A DNA stretch of 64,000 nucleotides from Rhodobacter sp. CZR27 (GCF_002407205.1 NZ_CP023548.1:2814501-2878500); one strand, 5' to 3'. Counted from the stretch's first letter, positions 29,261 through 40,059 are shown. A program made the numbers and translations. The notes: generated from the letters alone by a model not told the origin.

Positions 29261-29292
29261 CCGCCCGGCCGAACGGACCCTCGGCCGGGCGG
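29261..29292. terminator. Bidirectional terminator between the lipoprotein and ade
   Basis: CCGCCCGGCCGA at 29261-29272 and TCGGCCGGGCGG at 29281-29292 form a perfect 12-bp stem with an 8-base loop, in the gap between two convergent genes. Confidence 0.7.
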
Positions 29293-29299
29293 CAGAGGC

Positions 29300-30997
29300 T
29301 CAGGACAGGATCTCGAACCGGTCCACGTCCACCATGCCCCGGTCGGTGATCTTGAGGTGCGGGATCACCGGCAGCGCAAGGAAGGCCAGTTGCAGGAACG
29401 GCTCCTCCAGCGTGACACCCAGCCCGCGCGCCGCGGCCCGCAGCGCCGTCAACGCATCCCGCACCTCCTCGAAGGGGCGAAGGCTCATCAGCCCGGCCAA
29501 TGGCAGCGCCAGTTCGGCAAGGATCCGCCCCCCGGCCGCCACGGCGAAACCGCCCTCGATCTCGCGCAGGCGGTTGGCGGCCAGCGCCATGTCCTCGTAG
29601 TCGATCCCCACCACGGCGAGATTGTGGTGATCGTGGCAGACCGTCGAGGCGATGGCCCCGCGCTGCATGCCGAAGCCGCGCACGAAGCCGGTGGCGCGGC
29701 CGCCGCCCTTGCCGTGGCGCTCGATCACGGCGATCCTTGCCAGATCGCGCGCCGGGTCGGGTCGCTTGTCGCCATCCTGCGGGACGATCTCCTCGGTGAG
29801 CCGCTCGGTGATGATCTTGCCGGGAAGGATGCCGATCACCGGGGTCTCGGCCCGGTTGCCGGGGCAGCGGAACTGCTCGGCCCGGACCTCGGCCAGCACG
29901 ACCGAACGCCGGGCCACCGGTGGCACCGTCCGCCGTGCCGCAAAGGCCGCGTCGTCGGCCACCACGCCGCCGGCCAGCACGAAAGCCGCGCGGCAGTCCT
30001 CGAGCGAGTCGAGACCCACGATGTCGGCGCGCTTGCCCGGCGCGATCAGACCGCGGTCCTTCAGGCCGAAGGCCTCGGCCGCCGAAAGGCTCGCCGCGCG
30101 ATAGACGGCAAGCGGCGGCGCGCCCAGACGGATCGCGGTCCGGATCATGTGGTCGATATGGCCATGCTCGGCGATGTCGAGCGGGTTGCGGTCGTCGGTG
30201 CAGAGGCAGAGGTAGGGCGAGTGCCGCTCGGTCAGAAGCGGGACCAGCGCGTGCAGGTCCTTCGAAACCGAGCCTTCGCGGATCAGCACCCGCATCCCCT
30301 TGCGCAGCTTCTCCAGCGCCTCCTCGGCGGTCGTGGCCTCGTGTTCGGTGCGGATGCCGGCGGCGATGTAGCCGTTCAGGTCCTTCCCGCGCAGCAGGGG
30401 CGCATGGCCGTCGATGTGCCGGCCACGGAACGCCTCGAGCTTGGCAAGGCAGCCTGCGTCCTTCATCAGCACGCCCGGAAAGTTCATGAACTCGGCCAGC
30501 CCGATCACCCGCGGATGATCCATCAGCGGCGCGAGGTCGGCGGCCTCCAGCGCCGCGCCCGAGGTCTCCATGTGCGTCGAGGGCACGCAGGACGACAGCT
30601 GCACGCGGATGTCCATCACCGTCCGCGCCGACGCCTCAAGGAAATAGCGGATGCCGTCGAGGCCGCAGACATTGGCGATCTCGTGCGGGTCGCAGATCGC
30701 CGTGGTGATGCCGCGCGGGCAGACGCAGCGGTCGAATTCGAACGGCGTGACCAGCGAGCTTTCGATGTGCAGGTGGGTGTCGATGAAGCCGGGCACGAGG
30801 ATGCGGCCGGTGCAGTCGATCTCTCGCAGGCCGTCATAGCTGCCGAAGGTGCCCACGATGGTGTCGCCGCAGATCGCCACGTCGGTCTGCACCAGCTCGC
30901 CCGTGATCAGGTCGAAGACCCGGCCGTTCTTCAGCACGATCTCGGACGGCACCAGGCCCCGGCCCTGGTCGATGAGGTCGGACAGGCTGCGGCGCAT
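29300..30997 (-). CDS. ade: Adenine deaminase
   Basis: Converts adenine to hypoxanthine and ammonia for purine salvage. From the ATG at 30997, preceded by AGGAGG, the protein has 565 residues, in the normal range. It is an amidohydrolase: metal ligands in [11 protein letters not shown], the EFMNFPGV segment, [15 protein letters not shown], the aspartate motif [10 protein letters not shown] and the C-terminal adenine-deaminase domain with [13 protein letters not shown]. The frame continues far upstream, but that part has the composition of non-coding shadow. It stands alone, divergent from the EamA permease. Confidence 0.93.
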   Translation of the reverse strand: MRRSLSDLIDQGRGLVPSEIVLKNGRVFDLITGELVQTDVAICGDTIVGTFGSYDGLREIDCTGRILVPGFIDTHLHIESSLVTPFEFDRCVCPRGITTAICDPHEIANVCGLDGIRYFLEASARTVMDIRVQLSSCVPSTHMETSGAALEAADLAPLMDHPRVIGLAEFMNFPGVLMKDAGCLAKLEAFRGRHIDGHAPLLRGKDLNGYIAAGIRTEHEATTAEEALEKLRKGMRVLIREGSVSKDLHALVPLLTERHSPYLCLCTDDRNPLDIAEHGHIDHMIRTAIRLGAPPLAVYRAASLSAAEAFGLKDRGLIAPGKRADIVGLDSLEDCRAAFVLAGGVVADDAAFAARRTVPPVARRSVVLAEVRAEQFRCPGNRAETPVIGILPGKIITERLTEEIVPQDGDKRPDPARDLARIAVIERHGKGGGRATGFVRGFGMQRGAIASTVCHDHHNLAVVGIDYEDMALAANRLREIEGGFAVAAGGRILAELALPLAGLMSLRPFEEVRDALTALRAAARGLGVTLEEPFLQLAFLALPVIPHLKITDRGMVDVDRFEILS

Positions 30998-31132
30998 GGG
31001 TTCCTCCTGTGCTGGCGGCGAAGGCCGCAGCTTCAGAGAAGCCGAGGCGCATGGCGGCGTCCAGCGCATCCTTCGCCCTTGCACGCCGCGCCGCAAGATG
31101 GTCCATCTGGTTTCCCATCCCGAGAGATTTCC

Positions 31133-32053
31133 ATGCATCCGCTTCGCGGCATCGGCCTCAAGGTCGCCTCCGTCCTGATCTTCATCGTCATGTCGTCGCT
31201 GATCAAGGCGACGGCCGACCGTGTGCCGGCGGGCGAGGCGGTGTTCTTCCGCTCGTTCTTCGCCATGCCGGTGATCCTTGTCTGGCTGGTCTGGCGGCGC
31301 GAGTTGCGCGTGGGCCTGCGGCCCGTGAACCCGATGGGCCATGTCTGGCGCGGGCTGGTGGGAACGCTGGCCATGGGCCTCGGTTTCGCGGGGCTGGCCT
31401 ACCTGCCGCTGCCCGAGGTGACCGCGCTCGGCTATGCCGCGCCGCTGCTGACGGTGATCTTCGCGGCGATGTTCCTTGGCGAGGAGGTCCGGGCCTTCCG
31501 CATCTCGGCCGTGGCGCTGGGACTTGCGGGCGTGCTGATCGTGCTCTCGCCCCGGCTGACGGTGCTGTCGGGCGGCATCGGCCACCGCGAGGCCTTCGGC
31601 GCGATGCTGGTGCTGGGCGGCGCCGTCTTTGCCGGGCTCGCGCAGGTCTTCATCCGCAAGCTCGTGACCACCGAGGCGACGGCGGCCATCGTCTTCTACT
31701 TTTCGCTGACGGCGACGCTGCTGTCCTTCGTCACCCTGCCCTTCGGCTGGGTCCGCCCCACCCCGACCGAGGCGGCGCTGCTGATCGGCGCGGGCGTTCT
31801 CGGCGGTATCGCCCAGATCCTGCTTACGTCGAGCTACCGCCACGCCGATGCCTCGCTGGTGGCGCCCTTCGAATACGCCTCGATGCTGTTCGCGCTGGCC
31901 ATCGGCTATGCGGTGTTCGGCGAGACGCCGACGCTGGTCATGCTCGGCGGGGCGAGCCTCGTGGTCGCCGCCGGCATCCTCATCATCTGGCGCGAGCGCC
32001 GGCTGGGTCTGGAGCGCGCCCGGCAGCGCCGGGTGGTGACGCCGCAGGGCTGA
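31133..32053 (+). CDS. EamA/DMT family permease
   Basis: A 306-residue inner-membrane protein with ten predicted helices arranged as two EamA repeats, the first ending around [23 protein letters not shown] and the second around [23 protein letters not shown]. These proteins export or import metabolites such as amino acids, S-adenosylmethionine or purines; the substrate is not readable. It is divergent from adenine deaminase, with 135 bp between, and its stop touches the frcK stop on the other strand. A purine-related substrate would fit the neighbour but is a guess. Confidence 0.85.
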   Translation: MHPLRGIGLKVASVLIFIVMSSLIKATADRVPAGEAVFFRSFFAMPVILVWLVWRRELRVGLRPVNPMGHVWRGLVGTLAMGLGFAGLAYLPLPEVTALGYAAPLLTVIFAAMFLGEEVRAFRISAVALGLAGVLIVLSPRLTVLSGGIGHREAFGAMLVLGGAVFAGLAQVFIRKLVTTEATAAIVFYFSLTATLLSFVTLPFGWVRPTPTEAALLIGAGVLGGIAQILLTSSYRHADASLVAPFEYASMLFALAIGYAVFGETPTLVMLGGASLVVAAGILIIWRERRLGLERARQRRVVTPQG

Positions 32054-32662
32054 TTACTGCCAGCGGATCACGGCATCGGCGGGACAGGAGCGATCCAGCA
32101 CCCGCCGCGCATTGGGAAGGTCGTTGGAATTCGCCCAGTCCGCGGCCGCCTCGGGCGTGCGCCCCGCCTGCATCCCCCGCTGGACCAGCCGCCGCTCCAG
32201 TTCGGGGAACGGCACGTCGAGGAAGACCGTCAGGTCGAAGAACCCGCGCAACCTGCGCCAGGGATCTTTCTCGAGCAGCAGGTAGTTGCCTTCCACCACG
32301 AGGAAGCGGTCCTCGTCGGTGACGACATCGGCGGCGGCACGCGACAGTTCCATCTGCCGGTCGAAGACGGGAATCGCGACCTCGCCACCCTCGCGCAGCC
32401 GGTGCATCAGGTGAAGGAAGCCCAGCACGTCGAAGGTCTCCGGCGCGCCCTTGCGCTTCGTCAGCCCGCGCTGCGCGAGCACCCGGTCGTCATAGTGGAA
32501 GCCATCCATCGGCACGACGCGGGCGCCCTCTCCCAGGGCTGCCACCACGGCGGCGGCAAGCGTGGACTTGCCGGCTCCGGGAGGGCCTGCGAGGGCGGTG
32601 ATGAACCGCCCCCTGCCTTCGGCTTCCTTCCGTATCCGCTGCGCGAGGTCTGCGGGTGTCAT
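32054..32662 (-). CDS. frcK: P-loop sugar/nucleoside kinase of the fructose locus
   Basis: A 202-residue kinase with Walker A GPPGAGKST near residue 27, followed by VPMDGFHYDD and a LVVEGNYLLL segment, characteristic of the PanK/uridine-kinase-like family to which FrcK of Sinorhizobium belongs. It probably phosphorylates the imported sugar or a derivative, though its substrate is uncertain in that organism too. It overlaps frcA by ATGA (32659-32662) and is the last gene of frcB-frcC-frcA-frcK. Confidence 0.82.
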   Translation of the reverse strand: MTPADLAQRIRKEAEGRGRFITALAGPPGAGKSTLAAAVVAALGEGARVVPMDGFHYDDRVLAQRGLTKRKGAPETFDVLGFLHLMHRLREGGEVAIPVFDRQMELSRAAADVVTDEDRFLVVEGNYLLLEKDPWRRLRGFFDLTVFLDVPFPELERRLVQRGMQAGRTPEAAADWANSNDLPNARRVLDRSCPADAVIRWQ

Positions 32663-33435
32663 GCGAACTCGTTGAGCGATTCGGGCTTCATCGCGCCGGT
32701 CATCAGCGCCACCGCATCCGACATCGAGTGCCGCTTCGGGTCGATCACGCAGAGCCTGCGCCCCAGCCGGTGGACGTGGACGCGATCCGCCACCTCGAAG
32801 ACATGCGGCATGTTGTGACTGATCAGCACGATGGGCAGGCCGCGCCGCTTCACGTCGAGGATCAGTTCCAGCACGCGGCGGCTTTCCTTGACGCCCAGCG
32901 CCGCCGTCGGCTCGTCCATGATCACCACCTTGGAGCCGAAGGCCGCCGCACGCGCCACCGCCACGCCCTGCCGCTGCCCGCCCGAAAGCGTCTCGACCGC
33001 CTGGCTGATGTTCTGGATCGTCATCAGCCCGAGTTCGGTCAGCTTCTCGCGGGCCCGTGCCTCCATCGCGCCCCGGTCGAGGGCGCGGAACCACTTGCCC
33101 ATGATGCCGGGCTTCCGGATCTCGCGGCCGAGGAACATGTTGTCGGCGATGGACAGGGCGGGCGACAGCGCGAGGTTCTGGTAGACCGTCTCGATCCCCG
33201 CCTCGCGTGCGTCGAGCGGCGAGGTGAAGTGCATCGGCTTGCCGTCCAGCTCGATCGTCCCCTCGTCCACCTTGATCGCGCCCGAGAGCGCCTTGATCAG
33301 CGAGGACTTGCCCGCCCCGTTGTCGCCGATCACCGCCAGGATCTCTCCGGGATAGAGATCGAAGTCGCAGTGATCGAGCGCCGTCACCTTGCCGTAGCGC
33401 TTGACGAGTCCCCTCGCCTTCAGGATCGGTTCCAT
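32659..33435 (-). CDS. frcA: Sugar ABC transporter ATP-binding protein
   Basis: ATPase of a CUT2-type sugar importer, 258 residues. Walker A GDNGAGKSS near residue 40, Q-loop VYQNLALSP, signature LSGGQRQ, Walker B VVIMDEPTAALG and switch histidine ISHNMPHV are complete. Unlike ribose-type CUT2 ATPases, which carry two fused domains, this is a single-domain protein, as in the Frc system of Sinorhizobium. The ATG at 33435 overlaps the frcC stop by one base. It energises FrcC with FrcB as binding protein. Confidence 0.92.
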   Translation of the reverse strand: MEPILKARGLVKRYGKVTALDHCDFDLYPGEILAVIGDNGAGKSSLIKALSGAIKVDEGTIELDGKPMHFTSPLDAREAGIETVYQNLALSPALSIADNMFLGREIRKPGIMGKWFRALDRGAMEARAREKLTELGLMTIQNISQAVETLSGGQRQGVAVARAAAFGSKVVIMDEPTAALGVKESRRVLELILDVKRRGLPIVLISHNMPHVFEVADRVHVHRLGRRLCVIDPKRHSMSDAVALMTGAMKPESLNEFA

Positions 33436-34526
33436 CACGCAGCCGCCTTTCTGATCCACTGGTCCACGGCCACAGCCGCGATGATGAGCACGCCGATGAG
33501 CAGGTAGGTCCATTGCGGATCCGTGCCCATCAGCTTCAGTCCGAGCGAGAACACGCCCACGATCAGCGCCCCGAAGAGCATCCCGAGCACCGAGCCGCGC
33601 CCGCCGAAGAGGCTGATCCCGCCGATCACCACGGCCGTGATCGATTCGATGTTGGCGAACTGCCCCGCCGTGGGAGAGACCGACCCCAGCCGCCCGATCA
33701 TCACCCAGCCCGCCATGGCGCAGATCAGGCCCGAGAGGGTGTAGACCGTCAGCAGGATCTTCTTCGTCTGCACGCCGGCCAGTTCCGCCGCCTCCGGATC
33801 GTCGCCCACGGCATAGACATGGCGGCCCCAGGCGGTCTGGCGCAGGACATAGGCGATCAGCAGCACGAGCAGGATCAGCAGTACCGCGCCATAGGTGAAG
33901 ACCGCGCCACCCCGGCCGGCCTCGTCGGCGCCGATGCGGAAGGTGTTCCCGAAGAACTGCAGGATCGGCGCGTTCTGCGAGATGTCCTGCGAGCGGATGG
34001 TCTCGTTCGCCGAATAGAGGAAGTTCGCTGCCAGCACGATCTGCCACATGCCGAGCGTCACGATGAACGGCGGCAGCTTCATGCGCGACACCAGCGTGCC
34101 GTTGATGAAGCCGATGCCCGCGCCCACGGCGAGGCCGCAGAGCACCGAGATCGGCGCCGGAATGCCGTAGCGGAAGGTGAACTGGCCCATGATCACCGAG
34201 GAAAGCACCATGATCGCCCCGACCGACAGGTCGATGCCCGCGGTCAGCACGACGAGGGTCTGCGCCGCGCCCACGATGCCGACGATCGCCACCTGCTGCA
34301 GGATCAGCGTCAGCGTGAAGGCCGAGAAGAACTTCTGCCCGAGGAGCGCCCCGAAGATCGAAATCGAAACCACCAGCACGATAAGCGGCACCAACGACGG
34401 CGTCTGGTGCAGCAGGTGCCGGGCGCGCTGCACCGCGGACTTCCGCTGCTTGAATTCGGCCACGGCATCGGGCGCGCGGTTCAGCGCGGTCTCGAAGCCT
34501 TGGGGCCCATGGGTTTCCGTTGCCAT
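33435..34526 (-). CDS. frcC: Sugar ABC transporter permease
   Basis: A 363-residue integral membrane protein with eight to ten predicted helices after a roughly 50-residue cytoplasmic N terminus. The central part TLVVLTAGIDLSVGAIMVLSSV is the BPD_transp_2 signature of CUT2 permeases, and AELAGVQTKKILLTVYTLSGL is the coupling-loop region that touches the ATPase. It lies between frcB and frcA. Substrate in the model system is fructose, with ribose and mannose as weaker ones; only the family is certain here. Confidence 0.92.
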   Translation of the reverse strand: MATETHGPQGFETALNRAPDAVAEFKQRKSAVQRARHLLHQTPSLVPLIVLVVSISIFGALLGQKFFSAFTLTLILQQVAIVGIVGAAQTLVVLTAGIDLSVGAIMVLSSVIMGQFTFRYGIPAPISVLCGLAVGAGIGFINGTLVSRMKLPPFIVTLGMWQIVLAANFLYSANETIRSQDISQNAPILQFFGNTFRIGADEAGRGGAVFTYGAVLLILLVLLIAYVLRQTAWGRHVYAVGDDPEAAELAGVQTKKILLTVYTLSGLICAMAGWVMIGRLGSVSPTAGQFANIESITAVVIGGISLFGGRGSVLGMLFGALIVGVFSLGLKLMGTDPQWTYLLIGVLIIAAVAVDQWIRKAAA

Positions 34527-34639
34527 AGTTCTGACCTCCCGGTTAGACCGCGCCCCGCAGCGCGCCCTGTGGAAACGGAGGCGCCGCGAAGCCGCCCCCG
34601 CCCGTCACGACCCGGACCCGGTGCCCGGGTCCGATCCAT

Positions 34640-35662
34640 TCATCCCCAGCAGAGCTCCGCGCCCTTGGTGCTGTCGATCGACTCGACCCCCTCGACCGGC
34701 TGGTCGGTGACCAGCGCCACGCCCGTGTCGGTGAAGGTCTTGCCCTCGGTCGGCGCAGGCTTCGTGCCATCCTTGGCAAAGGCCGCGATGGCCTCGACGC
34801 CCAGCGCCGCCATCTGCAGCGGATACTGCTGCGAGGTGGCGCCGATCACGCCATCCTTGACGTTCTGCACGCCCGGGCAGCCGCCATCGACCGAGACGAT
34901 CAGCACGTCGGCCTCGCGGCCGATCGACTTCAGCGCCTCGTAGGCGCCGGCCGCGGCCGGTTCGTTGATGGTATGGACGAGGTTGATGGTCGGGTCCTGC
35001 GCCAGCAGGCTCTCCATCGCGCGGCGGCCGCCCTCCTCGTTGCCCTGCGTGACCTCGTGGCCCACCACGCGCGGGTCGGTCTCGTCGCCCCAGCGGTTCG
35101 GGTCGCCAAGGTCCACGCCAAAGCCCTGCAGGAAGCCCTGCGAGCGCAGAACGTCCACCGAGGGCTGCGACACGTCGAGGTTCAGCAGCGCGATCTTCGC
35201 GTTCTCGGCTTCGGCGCCCATCTTGGCCTTGGCCCACTTGCCGATCAGCTCACCCGCCAGGAAGTTGTCGGTGGCGAAGGTGCCGTCGGCCGCGTCGATC
35301 GGGTCAAGCGGCGTGTCGAGCGCGATCACCAGAAGCCCCGCGTCCCGTGCCTTCTGCACCGCCGGCACGATGCCCTTGGTGTCCGAGGCGGTGATCATGA
35401 TCCCCTTCGCGCCGTCGGCGATGCAGGTCTCGATCGCGGCCACCTGGCTTTCACTGTCGCCGTCGATCCGCCCGGCATAGGACTTGAGCGTGATGCCCAG
35501 TTCCTGCGCCTTGGCGGTGGCGCCTTCCTTCATCTTCACGAAGAAGGGGTTGGTGTCGGTCTTGGTGATCAGGCAGGCGCTGACCTCCTGCGCCAGCGCC
35601 GGAACCGCGGACAGGGCAAGCGCCGCCGCACCCCCGAGAAGGGTGGTCTTGAATTGGGTCAC
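34640..35662 (-). CDS. frcB: Periplasmic sugar-binding protein of the fructose-type importer
   Basis: A 340-residue Peripla_BP_4 (ribose-binding-like) protein. It starts with GTG at 35662, with GGAGGAG seven bases upstream; the N terminus [17 protein letters not shown] leads to a signal-peptidase site at ALAQEVSAC. Signatures include [34 protein letters not shown] and [16 protein letters not shown], with [14 protein letters not shown] later. It is the first gene of the operon and is separated from frcC by 113 bp, a gap often used to lower expression of the permease. Homology to FrcB of Sinorhizobium is my recollection. Confidence 0.9.
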   Translation of the reverse strand: MTQFKTTLLGGAAALALSAVPALAQEVSACLITKTDTNPFFVKMKEGATAKAQELGITLKSYAGRIDGDSESQVAAIETCIADGAKGIMITASDTKGIVPAVQKARDAGLLVIALDTPLDPIDAADGTFATDNFLAGELIGKWAKAKMGAEAENAKIALLNLDVSQPSVDVLRSQGFLQGFGVDLGDPNRWGDETDPRVVGHEVTQGNEEGGRRAMESLLAQDPTINLVHTINEPAAAGAYEALKSIGREADVLIVSVDGGCPGVQNVKDGVIGATSQQYPLQMAALGVEAIAAFAKDGTKPAPTEGKTFTDTGVALVTDQPVEGVESIDSTKGAELCWG

Positions 35663-35764
35663 GATGTCTCCTCCCAGAACCCGGGCCGTTCCGCCCGCCG
35701 TTTCGCAATGCGCAAGCGTTCCTCCCGCCGCGACGCCTTCATGGAAGCCGATTCCCGGGCGTCC

Positions 35765-35798
35765 GTCAATAAATAATTCACTCTTATTTAATATTGAC
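35765..35798. promoter_or_regulatory. AT-rich inverted repeat between frcB and frcR (candidate FrcR operator)
   Basis: GTCAAT at 35765-35770 and ATTGAC at 35793-35798 are inverted copies, enclosing AAATAA at 35771-35776 and TTATTT at 35784-35789. The patch is sharply AT-rich in GC-rich DNA. ROK regulators bind similar TTATTT/AAATAA-containing sites. It lies between the divergent frcB and frcR and could control both. Confidence 0.55.
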
Positions 35799-35820
35799 AG
35801 GACAGCACGGGAGGAGCCCA

Positions 35821-37083
35821 ATGGCCCACGAAGCCCTTCCAGCGGGCGAGGAGAGCAAGGTGAGACAGGGACAGGAGACGGTGGATCATCCCGTGACGTC
35901 CAAGCCGCGTCTGCGCGGCTCGAACCAGAGCGGCATGCGCGCCCACAACGAACGCCTCGTGCTGTCCCTCGTGCGGCGCGAGGGGGCGTTGGCGAAGTCC
36001 GACATCGCGCGGATGACCGGGCTTTCCGCGCAGACCGTCTCGGTGATCATGCGAGCGCTCGAGGCCGATGGTCTGCTGCGGCGCGGAGAGCCGATCCGCG
36101 GCCGGATCGGCCAGCCCTCGGTGCCGATGTCGCTGGCGCCGGACGGCGCCTATTTCCTCGGGCTGAAGATCGGCCGCCGCTCGCTGGAACTGACGCTGAT
36201 CGACTTCCTTGGCCAGCCGGTTGCCTCGCGGCGCCGGATCTATGCCTATCCGACCCCCGATGCGGTGGTGGCCTTCACCGCCGAGGCCCTGCCGGCGGTG
36301 CTGCGCGAGCTGCCGCCCGACCGGCGCCAGCGCGTCGGCGGCATGGGAATCGCGATGCCGTTCCAGCTCTGGAACTGGGTGCAGTATGTCGGCGCGCCGC
36401 AAGCCGAGATGGATGCATGGCGCAACCGCGACATCCAGTCCGAACTGTCGACACTGGCCGGGATGCCGGTCCATGTCCAGAACGACGCGACGGCGGCCTG
36501 CGGGGCCGAGCTGGTCTTCGGCACCGGCGAGCGGCCGAAGGACTTCCTGTATTTCTACTTCGCCTATTTCATCGGGGGCGGGCTGGTGCTGAACGGCCAT
36601 CTCTTCACCGGGCGCACCGGCAACGCGGCAGGGGTCGGGCCGATGCCCGTGCCCGGGCGCGACGGGCAGATGCGGCGGCTGCTGAACGTGGCCTCGATGT
36701 CGGTCCTCGCTCAGGCCATGGAACGCGCCGGCGAGGATCCCTCGACCCTGTGGGTGAACCCGGACCACTGGGACGTCAGCGAGCGCGTGCTGTCCGACTG
36801 GCTGGACGATGCGGCGGCGGGGCTGGCCTCGGCCACGCTGAGCGCCTCGGCGCTGGTCGAGATGGACACGGTGATGATCGACGGCTGGATGCCCACCGGA
36901 ATCCGCGCCGAGATCGTCCGGCGCACGACCGCCGCGCTGCACAGGCTGGACCTGTCGGGCATCGAGCCGCCGCTGATCCGCGCCGGCACCGTCGGCGCCC
37001 AGGCGCGGGCGCTGGGGGCGGCCGCCATCCCGCTCTCGCAGCGCTATCTGGTCGAAGCCTGGGGCGCGACGGTCGAAAGCTGA
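35821..37083 (+). CDS. frcR: ROK-family transcriptional regulator of the fructose locus
   Basis: A 420-residue regulator: an N-terminal winged helix (about residues 40-95, with [18 protein letters not shown] and [17 protein letters not shown]) followed by a ROK sugar-kinase-like domain ([40 protein letters not shown]). The usual zinc-binding cysteine cluster of ROK proteins is not obvious. It is divergent from frcB, matching frcR in Sinorhizobium, and probably represses the importer in absence of its sugar. GGGAGGAG precedes the ATG at 35821. Role is inferred from position and family. Confidence 0.85.
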   Translation: MAHEALPAGEESKVRQGQETVDHPVTSKPRLRGSNQSGMRAHNERLVLSLVRREGALAKSDIARMTGLSAQTVSVIMRALEADGLLRRGEPIRGRIGQPSVPMSLAPDGAYFLGLKIGRRSLELTLIDFLGQPVASRRRIYAYPTPDAVVAFTAEALPAVLRELPPDRRQRVGGMGIAMPFQLWNWVQYVGAPQAEMDAWRNRDIQSELSTLAGMPVHVQNDATAACGAELVFGTGERPKDFLYFYFAYFIGGGLVLNGHLFTGRTGNAAGVGPMPVPGRDGQMRRLLNVASMSVLAQAMERAGEDPSTLWVNPDHWDVSERVLSDWLDDAAAGLASATLSASALVEMDTVMIDGWMPTGIRAEIVRRTTAALHRLDLSGIEPPLIRAGTVGAQARALGAAAIPLSQRYLVEAWGATVES

Positions 37084-37209
37084 TGCAATCCGGCCCCGTT
37101 CGGGTTGACTTGTGAAGGCCAGAGCACCAACTTGGCCCAAACCCGTCCGAACGTGAAAGATTTTCATGAACCAGCGTCGCACCGCAGCTGGAAGGGAGAG
37201 GCCGGCGGC

Positions 37210-40059
37210 ATGTCCCTGGCCCTGATTGCAGCCCTTCCCTTCCTTGGCGCCGCTCTGCCTGCCCTCATGATCCGGTCGGGCCGCGATGCCAGCGCCCTGT
37301 CGGCCGGTGCGGTCACCGCCCTCGCCCTGCTGATGCTGGCCCTTCATGCACCCGCCGTCCTGTCGGGAGAGGTGGTCACGACGCGCATCGACTGGATGCC
37401 GGCGCTGGGGCTGAATGCCAACTTCTTCCTTGACGGGCTGGGGCTTCTCTTTGCCGGGCTGATCCTGGGGATCGGGCTTCTCATCATCCTCTACGCGTGC
37501 TTCTACCTCAGCCCGCGCGACCCGATGGGGCAGTTCTACAGCTATCTGCTGCTGTTCCAGGGCGCGATGCTGGGGATCGTGCTTTCGGACAACATCCTGC
37601 TCCTGCTGGTGTTCTGGGAACTGACGTCGCTCTCGTCCTTCCTGCTCATCGGCTACTGGAAGCACTTGCCCGCGGGCCGGCAGGGCGCGCGGATGGCGCT
37701 GACCGTCACCGGCATGGGCGGGCTCTCGATGATCGCGGGCATGCTGATCCTGGGCGGAATCGCCGGCAGCTACGACCTGACGGTGATCCTTCAGTCGCGC
37801 GATGCGATCCAGGCGTCCGAGTGGTATCTGCCCGCGCTCGTGCTGATCCTGATCGGCTGCTTCACCAAGTCGGCGCAGTTCCCGTTCCATTTCTGGCTGC
37901 CGCACGCGATGGCCGCACCGACGCCGGTGTCGGCCTATCTGCATTCGGCCACGATGGTGAAGGCGGGGCTGTTCCTGATGGCGCGGATGTGGCCCGCGCT
38001 GGCCGGCACGCCCGAATGGTTCTACCTCGTCGCCACGACCGGCCTCGTGACCATGGTGATGGCGGCGAAGATCGCGCTGTTCAAGGACGACCTGAAGGCG
38101 CTGCTGGCCTTTTCCACCGTGTCGCATCTGGGCCTTGTCACCATGCTGCTGGGCTTCGGCACGACCGCGGCCGCGACGGCGGCGATCTTCCACATCATCA
38201 ACCACGCGACCTTCAAGGCGGCGCTGTTCATGGTGGCCGGCATCGTCGATCACGAGGCGCACACCCGAGACCTGAAGCGGCTCGGCGGGCTTCGGAAACT
38301 GATGCCGGTGACATTCGCCATCGCGACCGTGGCCACCCTGTCGATGGCCGGCATCCCGCCGCTGAACGGCTTCCTGTCGAAGGAAATGATGCTCGAGGAA
38401 GCCTCGCACACCTTGTGGGCCGGCGAGGCGTGGCTGATGCCGGTCTTCGCGACGCTGGGGGCGCTGTTCTCGGTGGCCTATTCCTTCCGCTTCCTCGCCC
38501 ACGCCTTCCTCGGGCCGGTGCGCGACGACTATCCCCACCGCCCGCACGACCCGGGCTTCGGCATGTGGGCGGCGCCTGCCGTTCTGGTGCTGCTCGTGCT
38601 GGCGATCGGCCTCGCTCCGATGGCCGCGGCGGGCTGGCTGGTCGATGCGGCCGCCGGCGCCACCACGGGCGAGGCCGTGCACGCCCATATCGCGCACTGG
38701 CACGGGCTGACGCCCGCGCTCTGGATGTCGGTGGCGGCGGTGGGCGGCGGTCTCGTGCTGCTCGGGCTGCACGGGCCGCTGATGCGCGCCTGGCTCGCCA
38801 CGCCGCGGCCCGAGGCGAAGCGGATCTTCGACGGCCTGATCGAGCCGCTCGCCTCGGTGGCGGCGGTGGCCAGCGCCCGGCTGCACGACGGCGCGCTGAC
38901 CCGCTATTTCGCCATTGCCGTCACCGCGATCGTGGCGGGCGGAGGCGCCGCCTTCCTGTCCGGCAGCCATCTGCCCGGCCTCCGCGCCCTGACGCCGGTG
39001 GATGTGGTGCCGGCGGTGGGCTGGGTTCTGCTGGTCGTGGCGACGGTGGCGCTGGTGCTGCGCCATCACGACCGGCTGCTCGCCCTGATCCTCGTGGGCG
39101 TGGTCGGCCTCGTCGTCTCGATGGGCTTTGCCTATCTCTCGGCCCCCGACCTCGCCCTGACGCAGATCCTGGTCGAGGTCGCCACGGTGATGCTGCTGCT
39201 GCTCGCCCTGAACTTCCTGCCCGGCCACAGCCCGGCGGAAAGCCGCAGGGGCCGCCGCCTCCGCGATGTGGCGATCTCGGTCGCGGGCGGCCTGGGTGCA
39301 GGTGGGCTGATCTACGCCCTGATGACGCGCGACGCGGCCTTTTCCAGCATCGCGGGATACCACCTTGCCAATGCCAAGACGGGCGGCGGCGGGACAAACG
39401 TGGTCAACGTGATCCTGGTCGATTTCCGCGGCTATGACACCTTCGGCGAGATCACGGTGCTTGGCATCGCGGCGCTGGTGATCTTCGCGATCACCGAGAC
39501 CATCCTGCGCGCCGGTCCGGCGAACGACCGCCTGCTCGCCTGGGCGAAGGGCCACCGGAAGGGCGGCGACCGTCACCCGCTGCTGCTGGTGGTGGCCACG
39601 CGCATGATGCTGCCGGTGGCGCTGATGGTCGGGATCTTCATCTTCCTGCGCGGCCACAACCTGCCGGGGGGCGGCTTCATCGCCGGCCTCGTGGTCGCCA
39701 TCGCCGCGCTGATGCAATACATGGCCTCGGGCTTCGGCTGGTCAGCGGCGCGCAAGCGCGTCGAATACCATGCGCTGATCGCCTGCGGAGTGCTTGTCGC
39801 GGCGGGGGCAGGCGTGGGGTCCTGGTTCGCCGGGCGGCCGTTCCTTACCTCGGCCTACGGCTATGTCCACCTGCCGCCGCTGGAGGAGTTCGAACTGGCC
39901 ACGGCCATGATCTTCGACACGGGGGTGTTCCTTGCGGTGCTGGGCGCGGTGATGCTGGCGCTGGCCTCGATCTCGCGCATCGCGGTGCGGGCCGGGGAAG
40001 AGGTCGCCTCGGCGCCCTATGACATCGACCTGCCCCGCGACGGCTTCGGAGAGCGCTGA
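37210..40059 (+). CDS. mrpA: Monovalent cation/H+ antiporter, fused subunits A and B
   Basis: A 949-residue membrane protein with about two dozen predicted helices. The first half is the NuoL-like MrpA antiporter module with LLVFWELTSLSSFLLIGYW, FHFWLPHAMAAPTPVSAYLH and KDDLKALLAFSTVSHLGL; the end carries the MrpB domain with PVALMVGIFIFLRGHNLPGG. Fusion of A and B is the hallmark of group 2 Mrp (Pha/PhaAB) systems of alphaproteobacteria, which exchange K+ or Na+ for protons and support pH tolerance. The ATG at 37210 has GGGAGAGG upstream. It leads a tightly packed seven-subunit operon. Confidence 0.94.
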   Translation: MSLALIAALPFLGAALPALMIRSGRDASALSAGAVTALALLMLALHAPAVLSGEVVTTRIDWMPALGLNANFFLDGLGLLFAGLILGIGLLIILYACFYLSPRDPMGQFYSYLLLFQGAMLGIVLSDNILLLLVFWELTSLSSFLLIGYWKHLPAGRQGARMALTVTGMGGLSMIAGMLILGGIAGSYDLTVILQSRDAIQASEWYLPALVLILIGCFTKSAQFPFHFWLPHAMAAPTPVSAYLHSATMVKAGLFLMARMWPALAGTPEWFYLVATTGLVTMVMAAKIALFKDDLKALLAFSTVSHLGLVTMLLGFGTTAAATAAIFHIINHATFKAALFMVAGIVDHEAHTRDLKRLGGLRKLMPVTFAIATVATLSMAGIPPLNGFLSKEMMLEEASHTLWAGEAWLMPVFATLGALFSVAYSFRFLAHAFLGPVRDDYPHRPHDPGFGMWAAPAVLVLLVLAIGLAPMAAAGWLVDAAAGATTGEAVHAHIAHWHGLTPALWMSVAAVGGGLVLLGLHGPLMRAWLATPRPEAKRIFDGLIEPLASVAAVASARLHDGALTRYFAIAVTAIVAGGGAAFLSGSHLPGLRALTPVDVVPAVGWVLLVVATVALVLRHHDRLLALILVGVVGLVVSMGFAYLSAPDLALTQILVEVATVMLLLLALNFLPGHSPAESRRGRRLRDVAISVAGGLGAGGLIYALMTRDAAFSSIAGYHLANAKTGGGGTNVVNVILVDFRGYDTFGEITVLGIAALVIFAITETILRAGPANDRLLAWAKGHRKGGDRHPLLLVVATRMMLPVALMVGIFIFLRGHNLPGGGFIAGLVVAIAALMQYMASGFGWSAARKRVEYHALIACGVLVAAGAGVGSWFAGRPFLTSAYGYVHLPPLEEFELATAMIFDTGVFLAVLGAVMLALASISRIAVRAGEEVASAPYDIDLPRDGFGER

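Noticed and set aside
30998..31843. N-terminal extension of adenine deaminase beyond 30997
   Set aside because: It is antisense to the EamA permease and has shadow composition, while AGGAGG stands before the ATG at 30997.
35788..39717. A very long minus-strand frame (about 1,300 codons) opposite frcR and mrpA
   Set aside because: It is rich in His, Arg, Asp and Gln with no recognisable domain and mirrors two well-supported genes; a typical antisense shadow of GC-rich coding DNA.
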